64,000 nucleotides of DNA, from assembly GCF_014643775.1 (NCBI RefSeq), contig NZ_BMKC01000001.1, positions 496,001 through 560,000 on the forward strand, read 5' to 3'. This DNA comes from Arenimonas soli (GTDB taxonomy: Bacteria > Pseudomonadota > Gammaproteobacteria > Xanthomonadales > Xanthomonadaceae). The notes below the pieces were generated by a model. It was not told the origin of the DNA. It searched no databases and saw only the letters and a list, made by a program, of their open reading frames with translations. Made by a program: the position numbers and the translations under genes. Shown here one piece after another: positions 1 to 8,422 of this stretch; positions within the stretch are counted from its first letter, which is position 1, and the number at the start of each line of letters is the position of its first letter.

Positions 1-924
1 ACCTTCCCGGGCCAGCAGGTGTTCAACGCGCTGGTGTTCCTGGTGGCGGTGGGGCTGGGCGTGTTCACCGTGCTGGGGCTGCAGCAGCCGGTAATCATCG
101 GCTTCTTCGTGGCGGCGCTGGCGGTGGGCATCCTGATGACGCTGCCGATCGGCGGCGCGGACATGCCGGTGGTCATTTCGCTCTACAACGCCCTGACCGG
201 CCTGGCGGTGGCGTTCGAAGGCTACGTGCTGCAGAACGAAGCGCTGATCATCGCCGGCATGGTGGTGGGCGCGGCGGGCACGATGCTGACGCAGCTGATG
301 GCCAAGGCCATGAACCGTTCGATCGCGAGCGTGCTGTTCGGCAGCTTCGGCGCGACGGGCGAAGCGAAGGAGATCGCCGGCGCGCAAAAGCCGATCGAAG
401 CCGGCGACGTGGCGGCGATGATGGCCTACGCCGAGCGCGTGGTGATCGTGCCGGGCTACGGCATGGCGGTGGCGCAGGCGCAGCACAAGGTCTGGGAACT
501 GACCCAGGCGCTGATCAAGCGCGGGGTGAAGGTGAAGTTCGCCATCCATCCGGTCGCGGGACGCATGCCGGGGCACATGAACGTGCTTCTGGCGGAAGCG
601 GGCGTGCCCTACGACCTGATCACGGACATGGACGACATCAACCCGGAGTTCCCGACCACGGACGTGTCGCTGGTGATCGGCGCGAACGACGTGGTCAACC
701 CGGTGGCGAAAACGGACCCGGCCTCGCCGATCTACGGGATGCCGATCCTGGACGTGTCGCTGTCGAAGAACACGATCGTGATCAAGCGCGGCAAGGGCAC
801 AGGTTTCGCGGGCATCGAAAACGCGCTCTTCTACGCCGACAACACCCGCATGCTCTACGGCGACGGCGCCGCCGCCGTGGCCGAACTCATCGCCGAACTA
901 AAATCCGTCGACGGCGGCCACTAA
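1..924 (+). CDS. pntB: NAD(P) transhydrogenase subunit beta, 3' part (5' end outside window)
   Basis: The reading frame is open to the first base, so the gene starts upstream; 307 residues are visible against roughly 460 in full-length PntB. Seen: hydrophobic helices of the membrane domain in the first ~110 visible residues, then a soluble domain III with VPGYGMAVAQAQHKVWEL, a KRGKGTGFAGIENALFY segment and DNTRMLYGDGA near the end, the signature of the NADP(H)-binding Rossmann-like domain. Known of the family: PntAB is an inner-membrane enzyme that uses proton entry to drive hydride transfer from NADH to NADP+. A pntA gene is expected just upstream, outside the window. The gene is followed by a long repeat-rich gap, so it is probably the last gene of its operon. 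Confidence 0.97.
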   Translation, partial: TFPGQQVFNALVFLVAVGLGVFTVLGLQQPVIIGFFVAALAVGILMTLPIGGADMPVVISLYNALTGLAVAFEGYVLQNEALIIAGMVVGAAGTMLTQLMAKAMNRSIASVLFGSFGATGEAKEIAGAQKPIEAGDVAAMMAYAERVVIVPGYGMAVAQAQHKVWELTQALIKRGVKVKFAIHPVAGRMPGHMNVLLAEAGVPYDLITDMDDINPEFPTTDVSLVIGANDVVNPVAKTDPASPIYGMPILDVSLSKNTIVIKRGKGTGFAGIENALFYADNTRMLYGDGAAAVAELIAELKSVDGGH

Positions 925-936
925 CCCCACGCCGTT

Positions 937-1161
937 GTAGGAGCGCCTTCAGGCGCGAATCTTTTCCGGGCTGCTGTGGGAGGGACCTCAGTCCCGAGCT
1001 CCTGACGTGCCCTTCGGCAAGCAGGGCGGCACGTGCTGCTCCCGCGGGTGGAGGCAGCGTGCAGTCGCCCTGGCCGACACGGCGCAAGTACATCCATGTA
1101 GCCTCTTCGTCGACATCCATGTCTCCGAAGGTCGGCCAGGGCGACCGCACGCTACCTCCTC
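937..1161 (-). repeat. Composite palindromic repeat, copy A (minus orientation)
   Basis: Read on the minus strand this copy has three parts. First comes a long hairpin whose arms lie at about 1050-1077 and 1132-1159, with a loop containing GGAGACATGGATGTCGACGA. Next is a middle palindrome with GGGACTGAGGTCCC at about 981-994. Last is a small palindrome (937-960) that on the plus strand starts GTAGGAGCGCCTTCAGGCGC. The last part resembles the GTAG-headed REP sequences known from Stenotrophomonas. The whole copy matches copy B in order and sequence. Confidence 0.85.
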
Positions 1162-1255
1162 GGAAGTGCCCAGTGGCCGGCAGGAAAGCACGGGTACCCG
1201 GCGCGACTTCGGTCTCGTGAAAAGGCCGCTCTCACCTCGACAACGATGATGTGTT

Positions 1256-1484
1256 GAGGAGGTGTCGCGCCTTCGCCCCGGCCGACTCTCGGAGACATGG
1301 ATGTCGACGAGAAGCCCCCATGGATGGGTTCACGGCGTGTCGGTCGGGGCGAAGGCGCGGCGCCTCCACCCGCGTAGACGTTGAGTGCGACTCCTTGCTT
1401 GCCGAAGGGCAAGTCAGGAGCTCGGGACTGAGGTCCCTCCCACAGGGGCACAAGCAAAAGATTCGCGCCTGGAGGCGCCCCTAC
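1256..1484 (+). repeat. Composite palindromic repeat, copy B (plus orientation)
   Basis: Inverted partner of copy A, with the same order of parts. It opens with GAGGAGGT. A long hairpin has arms at about 1258-1286 and 1339-1370, and its loop contains GGAGACATGGATGTCGACGA. A block with TTGCCGAAGGGCA follows, then GGGACTGAGGTCCC, then a terminal palindrome that ends in CTAC at 1481-1484 (GTAG on the minus strand). The arms differ from copy A at several positions, often with compensating changes in the opposite arm, which suggests selection on folding or independent insertion of related elements. Confidence 0.85.
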
Positions 1485-1500
1485 AAAAGGAGCGCAGCGG

Positions 1501-2307
1501 TCAGACGGCGAAGGCGGCGGCGTAGTTCGTGGAGTACACGGTCTTCTGCAGGACCTCGGAGATCTTGAGGTTGCCGGCGATGATCTGGCCCGAGTCGAGC
1601 AGGCGGTCGCCGCGGCCGTGGAAGTCGCAGACCCGGCCGCCGGCTTCGCGCACCAGCAGGATGCCGGCCGCGATGTCCCAGGGTTTCACGCCCGCCTCGA
1701 AGTACGCATCGGCGCGGCCGCAGGCCACGTAGGCCAGGTCCAGCGCCGCCGAACCCGTGCGGCGGATGTCCTCGGCTTCCGACAGCATGGTGCGGATCGA
1801 GTCCAGCTGCGGCGCCAGGCGCGCGCGTTCGCGCGGCGGGAAGCCGGTGACCAGCATCGCGCCCTTGAGGTCCTTGCGCTCGGCCACGCGGATCTTCTTG
1901 TCGTTGAGCAGCGCGCCCGCGCCCTTCGAAGCCGTGAACAGCTCGTTGCGCATCGGGTCGAAGATGACGCCGTGCACCGGCTCGCCGTTTTCCACCTGCG
2001 CGATCGACACGCAGAAATGCGGCCAGCCACGCAGGTAGTTCGAGGTGCCGTCCAGCGGATCGATGACGAACGTCGTGCGGCCCTTGCCCATCGCGCCCGA
2101 CTCCTCGCACAGGAAGGCGGCGTCGGGGAAGGCCCGGCGAAGCTCGCGTATGATCACCGCCTCGGCCTCGGAGTCGACCTCGCTGGCGTAGTCGAGCTTC
2201 GATTTCTCGAAGACATTGAGGGCGTCGAGCTTGCCCATGTGGCGCAAGATCAGGTTACCGGCCGATCGGGCGGCCTTGACCATGACGTTGACGACAGGTT
2301 TCTGCAT
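1501..2307 (-). CDS. suhB: Inositol monophosphatase family protein SuhB
   Basis: Cytoplasmic metal-dependent sugar-phosphate phosphatase of 268 residues, the usual length. Metal-site motifs are visible in order: EESG near residue 68, [19 protein letters not shown] near 83, and KPWDIAAG near 210. The start at [17 protein letters not shown] matches where SuhB proteins normally begin; an in-frame ATG 39 nt upstream would add an atypical leader. In enterobacteria SuhB also acts with NusA in rRNA antitermination; whether that applies here is inference. The gene is divergent from trmJ, an arrangement common in gammaproteobacteria, and reads toward the repeat region. Confidence 0.95.
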   Translation of the reverse strand: MQKPVVNVMVKAARSAGNLILRHMGKLDALNVFEKSKLDYASEVDSEAEAVIIRELRRAFPDAAFLCEESGAMGKGRTTFVIDPLDGTSNYLRGWPHFCVSIAQVENGEPVHGVIFDPMRNELFTASKGAGALLNDKKIRVAERKDLKGAMLVTGFPPRERARLAPQLDSIRTMLSEAEDIRRTGSAALDLAYVACGRADAYFEAGVKPWDIAAGILLVREAGGRVCDFHGRGDRLLDSGQIIAGNLKISEVLQKTVYSTNYAAAFAV

Positions 2308-2357
2308 ATTCCCGTCCGAAGAACCGCTGGATTGTGTGAAGAACAAGGGGCCGGTCC

Positions 2358-3149
2358 GTGCCGGCGCCGCGCAAGGATAACAGGTTGGCCAACGAAAATA
2401 TCCGCATCGTGCTCGTCGGCACGCAGCATCCGGGCAACATCGGCTCCGCCGCCCGGGCCATGAAGACCATGGGCCTGGCGTCCCTTCGCCTGGTCGCGCC
2501 CGAGCGATTTCCCGACCCCGAGGCCAACATGCTGGCCGCCGGCGCCGACGACCTGCTGGCCACCGCCCCGGTCCACGACGACCTGGTTCAGGCCCTGGCC
2601 GGCTGTCGCTTCGTCGTCGGCACCAGCGCCCGCCGCCGCACCATCCCGATGCCGGAGCTGAGCCCGCGCGAGGCCGCCCGGCAGCTGGTCCAGGCCGCCG
2701 CCGACGGGCCCGTGGCCCTGCTGTTCGGCCGCGAGCGCACCGGCCTGGAAAACGAGGAGCTGCAGCGCTGCCACGCGTCGGTCTGCATCCCCACCGACCC
2801 GGACTTCGCCTCGCTCAACCTGGCCGCGGCCGTGCAGGTCCTGTCCTACGAACTGCGCCTGGCGACCCTGGAGGCCGCCGGGGGCCAGTTGCCCGTGGGT
2901 CGGCCCATGCCCCCGCCCGACACCGAGCCAGCGGCCACCGCCGACGAGCTTGAGCGCCTGTTCGGCCACCTCGAGCAGGCCCTGGACGACATCGACTTCC
3001 ACAAGGGACGCCCGCCGGAGATGGTCATGGGTCGCCTGCGCCGCCTGTACCTGCGGGCCGGGCTGGACACCCGGGAGGTGAAGATCCTGCGCGGCATCCT
3101 GTCCGAGGCCCAGCGCATGGCCCGGCTGGCCCGGGGCGGGCAAGCCTAG
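2358..3149 (+). CDS. trmJ: tRNA (cytidine/uridine-2'-O-)-methyltransferase TrmJ
   Basis: SPOUT-class RNA methyltransferase of 263 residues that 2'-O-methylates position 32 of tRNAs. Seen: [20 protein letters not shown] near the N-terminus, GTSARRR around residue 90, [13 protein letters not shown] and [13 protein letters not shown] forming the knotted cofactor site, then a charged helical C-terminal extension typical of TrmJ. The start is a GTG at 2358; a TTG about 27 nt downstream is the next possibility and no strong ribosome site separates them. Divergent from suhB with a 50-bp gap. Confidence 0.93.
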   Translation: MPAPRKDNRLANENIRIVLVGTQHPGNIGSAARAMKTMGLASLRLVAPERFPDPEANMLAAGADDLLATAPVHDDLVQALAGCRFVVGTSARRRTIPMPELSPREAARQLVQAAADGPVALLFGRERTGLENEELQRCHASVCIPTDPDFASLNLAAAVQVLSYELRLATLEAAGGQLPVGRPMPPPDTEPAATADELERLFGHLEQALDDIDFHKGRPPEMVMGRLRRLYLRAGLDTREVKILRGILSEAQRMARLARGGQA

Positions 3150-3209
3150 CGCCGCCGGGGCCGGGCGAATACAGTAGGCGGGCCCCGACCCGAGTCCGAA
3201 GAGAACCCA

Positions 3210-4142
3210 GTGACGCCCCCTTCCCACAGTGCAGTTCCCGGTGGTGTGGTGCGCCTGGCCTTACTGCTGCTCCTGGCCGTTTCCGGCCTGGCGACCGCCG
3301 GCGACGGAGTGCTGGTGCTCGGGCGGATCAGCGATGACCCGCGCCGGCACTACGAACAGCTCAAGCCACTGATTGACTACGTCGTGCCGCGCATGAAGGA
3401 CGTCGGCATCACCGAAGGCCGCGTGCTGATGGCCCGCGACCCCCAGCAGATGATGAGCTACCTGCGCCGCGGCAAGGTCGACTGGGTCACCGAAACCCCC
3501 GGCACCGGCCTGCTGCTGGCCGACCGGGCCGGCGCCCGGCCGCTGCTGCTGACCGAACGCAGTGGATCGCGCGAATACCGCAGCGTCATCTTCACCCACC
3601 GCGACAGCGGCATCACCGACCTCTCCCAGCTGCGCGGGCACACCATCGCCTTCCAGTCGCCGTCGTCCACCAGCGCCTACCTGGTGCCGGCCATGGCCCT
3701 GCTCGAGCGCGACCTGCCGATGGCCCTGATGGTCTCGCCGCTGGACCAGGGCGACGACGATTCGGTCGGCTACGTTTTCGCCAATACCGACGCCAACCTC
3801 GGCGCCTGGGTGCACAAGCGCCTGGTGGATGCCGGGGGCTTCAGCGACCAGGACTGGTCGTCGCTGCAACGCGTGTCCGAAGCCTCCCGCCGCGACCTGG
3901 TCATCATCCACACCACCGGCCCGGTGCCGCGGGCGATGGAGCTGGTCAGCGAGGACATGGACCCGAAGGTCGCCGCCCGCCTGAAGGAGGTGCTGCTGGG
4001 CGCCAGCGAGGACCCGCAGGCGCGTGACGCCCTGCGCCAGTTCTTCCGCACCACCGGATTCTACGAGGCCGACCCGGAAACCCGGCGTGCGCTCGAGGAG
4101 CTCCGACGCGGCGCCCGCGCCGTGCGCGAGGCCCTGGAATGA
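3210..4142 (+). CDS. Phosphate/phosphonate-binding-like periplasmic protein (PhnD family)
   Basis: 310-residue exported protein with a signal peptide (hydrophobic stretch about residues 11-28, cleavage near AGDG) and one PhnD-like solute-binding domain. Recognisable parts are VLGRISDDPRRHYEQLKPL at the start of the mature domain, a central segment FQSPSSTSAYLVPAMALL, and VIIHTTGPVPRAM. No ABC permease or ATPase is nearby. Its stop overlaps the start of the following GGDEF-EAL gene by 4 nt (ATGA), so the two are translationally coupled. I infer that it is the ligand-binding partner of that membrane c-di-GMP enzyme rather than a transport component. GTG start; the ligand is unknown. Confidence 0.85.
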   Translation: MTPPSHSAVPGGVVRLALLLLLAVSGLATAGDGVLVLGRISDDPRRHYEQLKPLIDYVVPRMKDVGITEGRVLMARDPQQMMSYLRRGKVDWVTETPGTGLLLADRAGARPLLLTERSGSREYRSVIFTHRDSGITDLSQLRGHTIAFQSPSSTSAYLVPAMALLERDLPMALMVSPLDQGDDDSVGYVFANTDANLGAWVHKRLVDAGGFSDQDWSSLQRVSEASRRDLVIIHTTGPVPRAMELVSEDMDPKVAARLKEVLLGASEDPQARDALRQFFRTTGFYEADPETRRALEELRRGARAVREALE

Positions 4143-6271
4143 GGCTGCCATTCCGGCTGGGGCTGCGCGGTGAACTGACCTGGCTGCTGGCGGCGGTGAT
4201 GCTGGTGGTGGCGGGTCTGTTCGGCGCGCTGTGGCTGCACACCAAGCGCAGCAACGCAGACGCCCGCGACCTGAGCGCCGGCGCCGTGCGCGAACTGGCC
4301 CGCGAGGGCCTGCTGATGCGCGGCCACACGCTGTCGAGCCAGCTGGCCGACGCCGCCACCAACCCGATGTATTACCTTGACCTGGCCAAGCTGGGCGAGC
4401 TGGCGCGTGCCACGCTGCGCCAGCCGGACGTGGTGTACGTCATCATCCACGACGCCGAAGGCCAGGTGCTGCACGACGGCTCCGGCGACATCCCCGCCTT
4501 CGGCCAGCCGATGTCCGACCCGATGGCGTTCGAAGCCCTGCAGGCGCAAGGCCCGCACGGCCAGTGGAACGACAAGCTGCTCGATGTCGCCAGCCCGATC
4601 CGCATCGGCGGCGAGCGCATCGGTGGCGTGCGCGTCGGCCTTTCGCGCGACAACGCCCTGCGCCGCGAGGTCGAGGTGCTGGGGCCGCTGGAGAAGAGCC
4701 TGGACCAGGCTAACCGCGAACACCTGGCCTGGATCGCGGCGCTGCTGGCGGCGCAGTTCGGCATCGCCCTGCTGGCGATGTGGCTGCTGCAGCGGCGCAT
4801 CGTGCAGCCGATCAGCCAGCTGGCCGAGGCGGCCGGACGCATGGAAAAGGGCCGCTACGGCGACATCGAGCTGCGCTCGGAGCGGCAGGACGAACTGGGC
4901 GACCTGGTGCGTGGCTTCGGGCGCATGGCCGAAGCCGTGGCAAGGCACGACCGCGACATCCGTCGCATGGCCTACACCGACTCGCTGACCGGCCTTTCCA
5001 ACCGGCTGGCCTTCCGCGAGGCGCTCGACGACCGCCTGATGACCCTGCAGGCCAGCAGCGGCGAACTGGCCTTGCTGTTCGTGGACCTCGACGACTTCAA
5101 GCGGGTCAATGACACGCTGGGCCACGAAGCCGGCGACGAAGTGCTGGGCCAGCTGTCGGTGCGCATCCGCATGACGGTTGAACGCCTGGGCGGGCAGGGC
5201 GCCGAAATCGCCCGCTTCGGCGGCGACGAATTCATCGTGCTGTTCCTGGCCGAAGACATCCGCGCCAGCTCCGGGCGCCTGGCCGAGGAACTGATCGAGG
5301 AAGTGCAGCGGCCGCTGGTGCTGCAGGGGCGGCAGGTGTTCCTGGGCGCCTCGGTGGGCATCACCCTGTTCCCCTTCGACGCCTCCAGCGCCGTGCAACT
5401 GCTCAAGAACGCCGACATCGCCATGTACCAGGCCAAGGTGGCCGGCAAGGGCTGCTACCGCTTCTATTCCAAGGCCATGGACCAGGCGGTGGAACGCCGG
5501 GTGCAGCTGGAAGAAGAACTGCGCGGCGCCTGGGAGCGCGGCGAACTCAGCCTGCACTACCAGCCGATCTACCGCCTGGCCGACGGCCGCCCGATGGGCG
5601 CCGAGGCGCTGTGCCGCTGGGAACATCCACGCCTGGGCGTGGTGCCGCCGTCCGTGTTCATCGAGGTCGCCGAACAGAGCGGGCTCATCGAGGCCCTGGG
5701 CCGGCACGTGCTGGTGCAGGCCTGCCAGGACGCCGCCACCTGGCAGCAGCCGGGCCTGGAGCCGCCCTTCGTGTCGGTGAACATCTCGCCGCGGCAGCTG
5801 CGCACCGGCGACCTGCCCGACGTGGTGGCCAGCGCGCTGCAGTCCACCGGCGTGATGCCGCAGCAGCTGCACCTGGAACTGACCGAAACCGCCGTGCTTG
5901 GCGACGAGGCCCAGGCCAGCGCCCTGCTGTCGCGACTGCGCGCCACCGGCGTCAAGGTCTGGCTGGACGATTTCGGCACCGGCTTCTCGGGCCTGAGCCA
6001 CCTGCGCCGGGTGCCCGTGGACGGGGTGAAGATCGACCGAAGCTTCGTCGCCGACGTGCTGCGCGACCCGGACGACCTGGCCCTGACCTCGGCGATCATC
6101 GCCATGGCGCATTCGCTGGGCATCACCGTGGTGGCCGAGGGCATCGAGTCCGAAGGCCAGTATGCGGTGCTGCGCGAACGCGGCTGCGACCAGGGCCAGG
6201 GGTTCTGGCTGGGCCGGCCGATGCCGGCCAACGAGATGCGCCGCGCCTTCCGCGAAGCCTCGGGCGAGTAG
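4139..6271 (+). CDS. Membrane GGDEF-EAL c-di-GMP enzyme with HAMP domain
   Basis: 710 residues. Order: TM helix about 12-33, periplasmic region about 34-195, TM helix about 197-218, HAMP about 219-270, GGDEF domain about 280-440, EAL domain about 455-705. The cyclase signature GGDEF is intact at residues 361-365, but the RxxD inhibitory site expected just upstream is absent. EAL at 489-491 is followed by CRW, and NISPRQL, ELTETAV and DDFGTG are present, so the phosphodiesterase domain looks complete. Both activities are possible. The coupled upstream periplasmic binding protein probably delivers the input signal to the periplasmic region. Confidence 0.95.
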   Translation: MRLPFRLGLRGELTWLLAAVMLVVAGLFGALWLHTKRSNADARDLSAGAVRELAREGLLMRGHTLSSQLADAATNPMYYLDLAKLGELARATLRQPDVVYVIIHDAEGQVLHDGSGDIPAFGQPMSDPMAFEALQAQGPHGQWNDKLLDVASPIRIGGERIGGVRVGLSRDNALRREVEVLGPLEKSLDQANREHLAWIAALLAAQFGIALLAMWLLQRRIVQPISQLAEAAGRMEKGRYGDIELRSERQDELGDLVRGFGRMAEAVARHDRDIRRMAYTDSLTGLSNRLAFREALDDRLMTLQASSGELALLFVDLDDFKRVNDTLGHEAGDEVLGQLSVRIRMTVERLGGQGAEIARFGGDEFIVLFLAEDIRASSGRLAEELIEEVQRPLVLQGRQVFLGASVGITLFPFDASSAVQLLKNADIAMYQAKVAGKGCYRFYSKAMDQAVERRVQLEEELRGAWERGELSLHYQPIYRLADGRPMGAEALCRWEHPRLGVVPPSVFIEVAEQSGLIEALGRHVLVQACQDAATWQQPGLEPPFVSVNISPRQLRTGDLPDVVASALQSTGVMPQQLHLELTETAVLGDEAQASALLSRLRATGVKVWLDDFGTGFSGLSHLRRVPVDGVKIDRSFVADVLRDPDDLALTSAIIAMAHSLGITVVAEGIESEGQYAVLRERGCDQGQGFWLGRPMPANEMRRAFREASGE

Positions 6272-6274
6272 GGC

Positions 6275-6889
6275 TCAGCCGAACAGGTCGGCCAGCCAGG
6301 TCGCCACCTGGCCCGAGAACAGCGCCAGAACGACGATTTCCGCGATGCCCAGGGCCCAGGCCACCAGCATCATGCGGCCGTCGCGCTCGATCAGGGCGAT
6401 GGCGTAGATCAGCAATATCAGGCCGAAGGGATAGTTGGTGGCGGGAATCGGCAGCGCCAGCAGTGCGCCCAACACGACCAGCAGCAGGCCGGTGAACAGC
6501 CGGGCGGCGGGATGGTCAATGATCATTTCGGTGCGCGGACGGCTGATCTTCTCCAGCCAGCGCAGCAGGCGCGAGGTGCGGTTGCGGAACTTCGCCATGC
6601 CCTCGCGCGACAGCGGGCGCCGCGACATGAACTTCGGCACCCAGGGGTGGGCCATCAGCACCAGCATCTGCAGCCCGGCCAGCGAGATCAGCGGCCCGCT
6701 GATGGCGCCGGCGCCCACGGGCAGGGGCACGAAGGCCGGCAGCACCGAAATCAGCAGGAAGATGCCGAACGCGCGGGCCCGGAACTGGTCCAGGACCCCG
6801 CCGATGGTCATCGGCTCGGCATTGGCGTCGCCATTGCCGTCGGCAAGGACGTCAAGCAGGGCGCGTGTACTGATTTCGGCGGGGGTCAT
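6275..6889 (-). CDS. ExoD-family membrane protein
   Basis: 204 residues with four or more hydrophobic segments (around residues 38-62, 65-85, 128-160, 170-200), consistent with the ExoD family first linked to exopolysaccharide synthesis in Sinorhizobium. The molecular function of the family is not established. It is convergent with the GGDEF-EAL gene, ending 4 bp from its stop, and lies just downstream of the CBS-domain membrane protein on the same strand (36-bp gap), so the two may be co-transcribed. Confidence 0.85.
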   Translation of the reverse strand: MTPAEISTRALLDVLADGNGDANAEPMTIGGVLDQFRARAFGIFLLISVLPAFVPLPVGAGAISGPLISLAGLQMLVLMAHPWVPKFMSRRPLSREGMAKFRNRTSRLLRWLEKISRPRTEMIIDHPAARLFTGLLLVVLGALLALPIPATNYPFGLILLIYAIALIERDGRMMLVAWALGIAEIVVLALFSGQVATWLADLFG

Positions 6890-6925
6890 GGCACGGCAGT
6901 CTGGGGCGGGGCGCCTTTATCCGTG

Positions 6926-8242
6926 CTAAATCCCGTCCTCGCGCTCGGGCTCGGGCAGGCGGGCGACCAGCAGCTTGTCGATGCGCGCGCCGTCGAGGTC
7001 GACCACCTCGAAGCGCCAGCCGGCCCAGTCGAAGTGTTCGCCCGAGTGCGGGATGCGGCCGAAGCTGGCGATCACCATGCCGGCCGCGGTGTGGTAGTCG
7101 CCGTCGTCTTCGTCGGGCAGCCGGCTCAGGGACAGCAGTTCGCGCAGTTCTTCGGTCGAAACGCGGCCATCGACCAGGTAGGAACCGTCGTCGCGGGTCA
7201 CCACCAGGGCTTCCTCGGGCGCCGATTCGGTGTCCTGCACGCGGCCCAGCACCGCCGCCAGCAGGTCGTTGGCCGACACCATGCCCTGCACGTCGCCGTA
7301 TTCGTCCACCACCAGGGCCAGGGTCTGCTGTTCCTCGCGGAAGATTTCCAGCAGCTTCATGGCCTGGGTGGATTCGGACACGAACAGCGCCGGGCGCAGT
7401 TCGCGGAACAGTTCGGCATTGCTGCCGACCCGGCCGATCATGCCGGTCAGCGATTTGGTTTCCAGGATGCCCAGCACTTCGGTGTCGCTGCCGCGGTAGA
7501 CCGGGTAGCGGGCGAAGGGCGTTTCGCGCATCACTTCGAGGTTTTCCTCGAAGCTTGCCGACGCGTCCAGCCAGATGATGCGCGTGCGCGGGGTCATCAG
7601 GCCGGCGCTGCTGCGGTCGCCCAGGCGCAGCACGCGGTTGATCATGTTGCGCTCGCCGACGTCGATGACGCCCTGTTCGTGGCTTTCGGCCACCAGCATG
7701 CGGATTTCTTCTTCCGTCACCTGGTCGGCCTGGCCGCGGTCCAGGCGCAGCACCTTCATCAGCAGCCGCGTGCTGTGCGAAAGCAGCCAGACGAAGGGCG
7801 TGGCGATAAGTGAAATCCACTTCATCGGCATCGCAACGATGCCCGCGATGCGTTCTGGCGCCAGCAGCGCGATGCGCTTGGGCACGAGTTCGCCGACGAT
7901 GATGCTGAAGTAGGTGATCAGCACGACCGCGATGCCCTTGCCGACATCGTCCGCCAGTCCGGGGTCGAGGCCCAGTTGGGCCAGGGACCCGGCGATCTGG
8001 CGGCCGATGCTGGCACCGCCGAACATGCCGGTGAGGATGCCGATCGAAGTGATGCCCACCTGCACGGTGGACAGGAAGCGTTCCGGGTGCTCGGCCAGGT
8101 CGAGCGCCGCCTTGGCGCGCAGGCTTTGTTCGGCCTGCTGCTTCAGGCGCGCCTTGCGGGAGGTGACGACCGACATCTCCGACAGGGCGAAGAAGCCGTT
8201 GCAAAGGATCAGGAACAGGACGAGGGCGAGTTCGAAGGTCAT
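6926..8242 (-). CDS. CNNM/CorC-HlyC family membrane protein with CBS pair
   Basis: 438 residues from the chosen start MTFELALVLFLILCNGFFAL. An earlier in-frame ATG at 8329 would add 29 residues with no hydrophobic or family character. Domains: DUF21/CNNM membrane domain about 1-190 with the early segment FFALSEMSVVTSRKARL, two CBS repeats about 200-325, and a C-terminal CorC_HlyC domain about 345-425. Family members are tied to Mg2+/Co2+ export or regulation; the historical haemolysin name is misleading. Next to the phosphate uptake genes but transcribed away from them. Confidence 0.92.
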   Translation of the reverse strand: MTFELALVLFLILCNGFFALSEMSVVTSRKARLKQQAEQSLRAKAALDLAEHPERFLSTVQVGITSIGILTGMFGGASIGRQIAGSLAQLGLDPGLADDVGKGIAVVLITYFSIIVGELVPKRIALLAPERIAGIVAMPMKWISLIATPFVWLLSHSTRLLMKVLRLDRGQADQVTEEEIRMLVAESHEQGVIDVGERNMINRVLRLGDRSSAGLMTPRTRIIWLDASASFEENLEVMRETPFARYPVYRGSDTEVLGILETKSLTGMIGRVGSNAELFRELRPALFVSESTQAMKLLEIFREEQQTLALVVDEYGDVQGMVSANDLLAAVLGRVQDTESAPEEALVVTRDDGSYLVDGRVSTEELRELLSLSRLPDEDDGDYHTAAGMVIASFGRIPHSGEHFDWAGWRFEVVDLDGARIDKLLVARLPEPEREDGI

Positions 8243-8354
8243 GGGCTGCCGGACTGGGCCGGCGCGGGGCTCCTGCAGGGGGTTTGGCGCGGATATGGCC
8301 GACAATATGCCACAGGCGCCCCGGGCCATCGGGGTGCAGGAAGCTGGGGCCGCC

Positions 8355-8372
8355 CGTCACATGGCGGTAACA
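8355..8372 (+). promoter_or_regulatory. Candidate Pho box upstream of DUF47-pit
   Basis: Two direct heptamers, CGTCACA and GGTAACA, are separated by 4 nt, an 11-nt period as in PhoB sites (consensus CTGTCAT-N4-CTGTCAT). The site ends about 50 nt before the start of the phosphate-transport accessory gene. The match is imperfect, and the assignment rests largely on position. Confidence 0.35.
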
Positions 8373-8422
8373 TGCGCGCCATCCGAGGCACGGGACGGTC
8401 CCGGCCAGGCCAAGGAATCCCC

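Larger units (their letters stand above)
925..1500. other. 577-bp gene-free region filled by repeats
   Basis: I see no convincing gene between pntB and suhB. The short reading frames here come from the repeat sequence on both strands. The region holds two inverted copies of a composite palindromic element (937-1161 and 1256-1484) and a spacer of about 94 bp (1162-1255) in which I recognise nothing. Confidence 0.85.

Noticed and set aside
887-1568. Several short frames on both strands in the pntB-suhB gap
   Set aside because: They are produced by the inverted repeat copies, appear as mirror images, and have no ribosome sites or family character.
4061-6112. Long antisense open frame (683 codons) opposite the GGDEF-EAL gene, and similar ones opposite rapA, serA, purF and the M13 genes
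   Set aside because: GC-rich third positions leave stop-free frames on the opposite strand. The encoded sequences are compositionally odd, match no motif, and the sense genes carry full family signatures.
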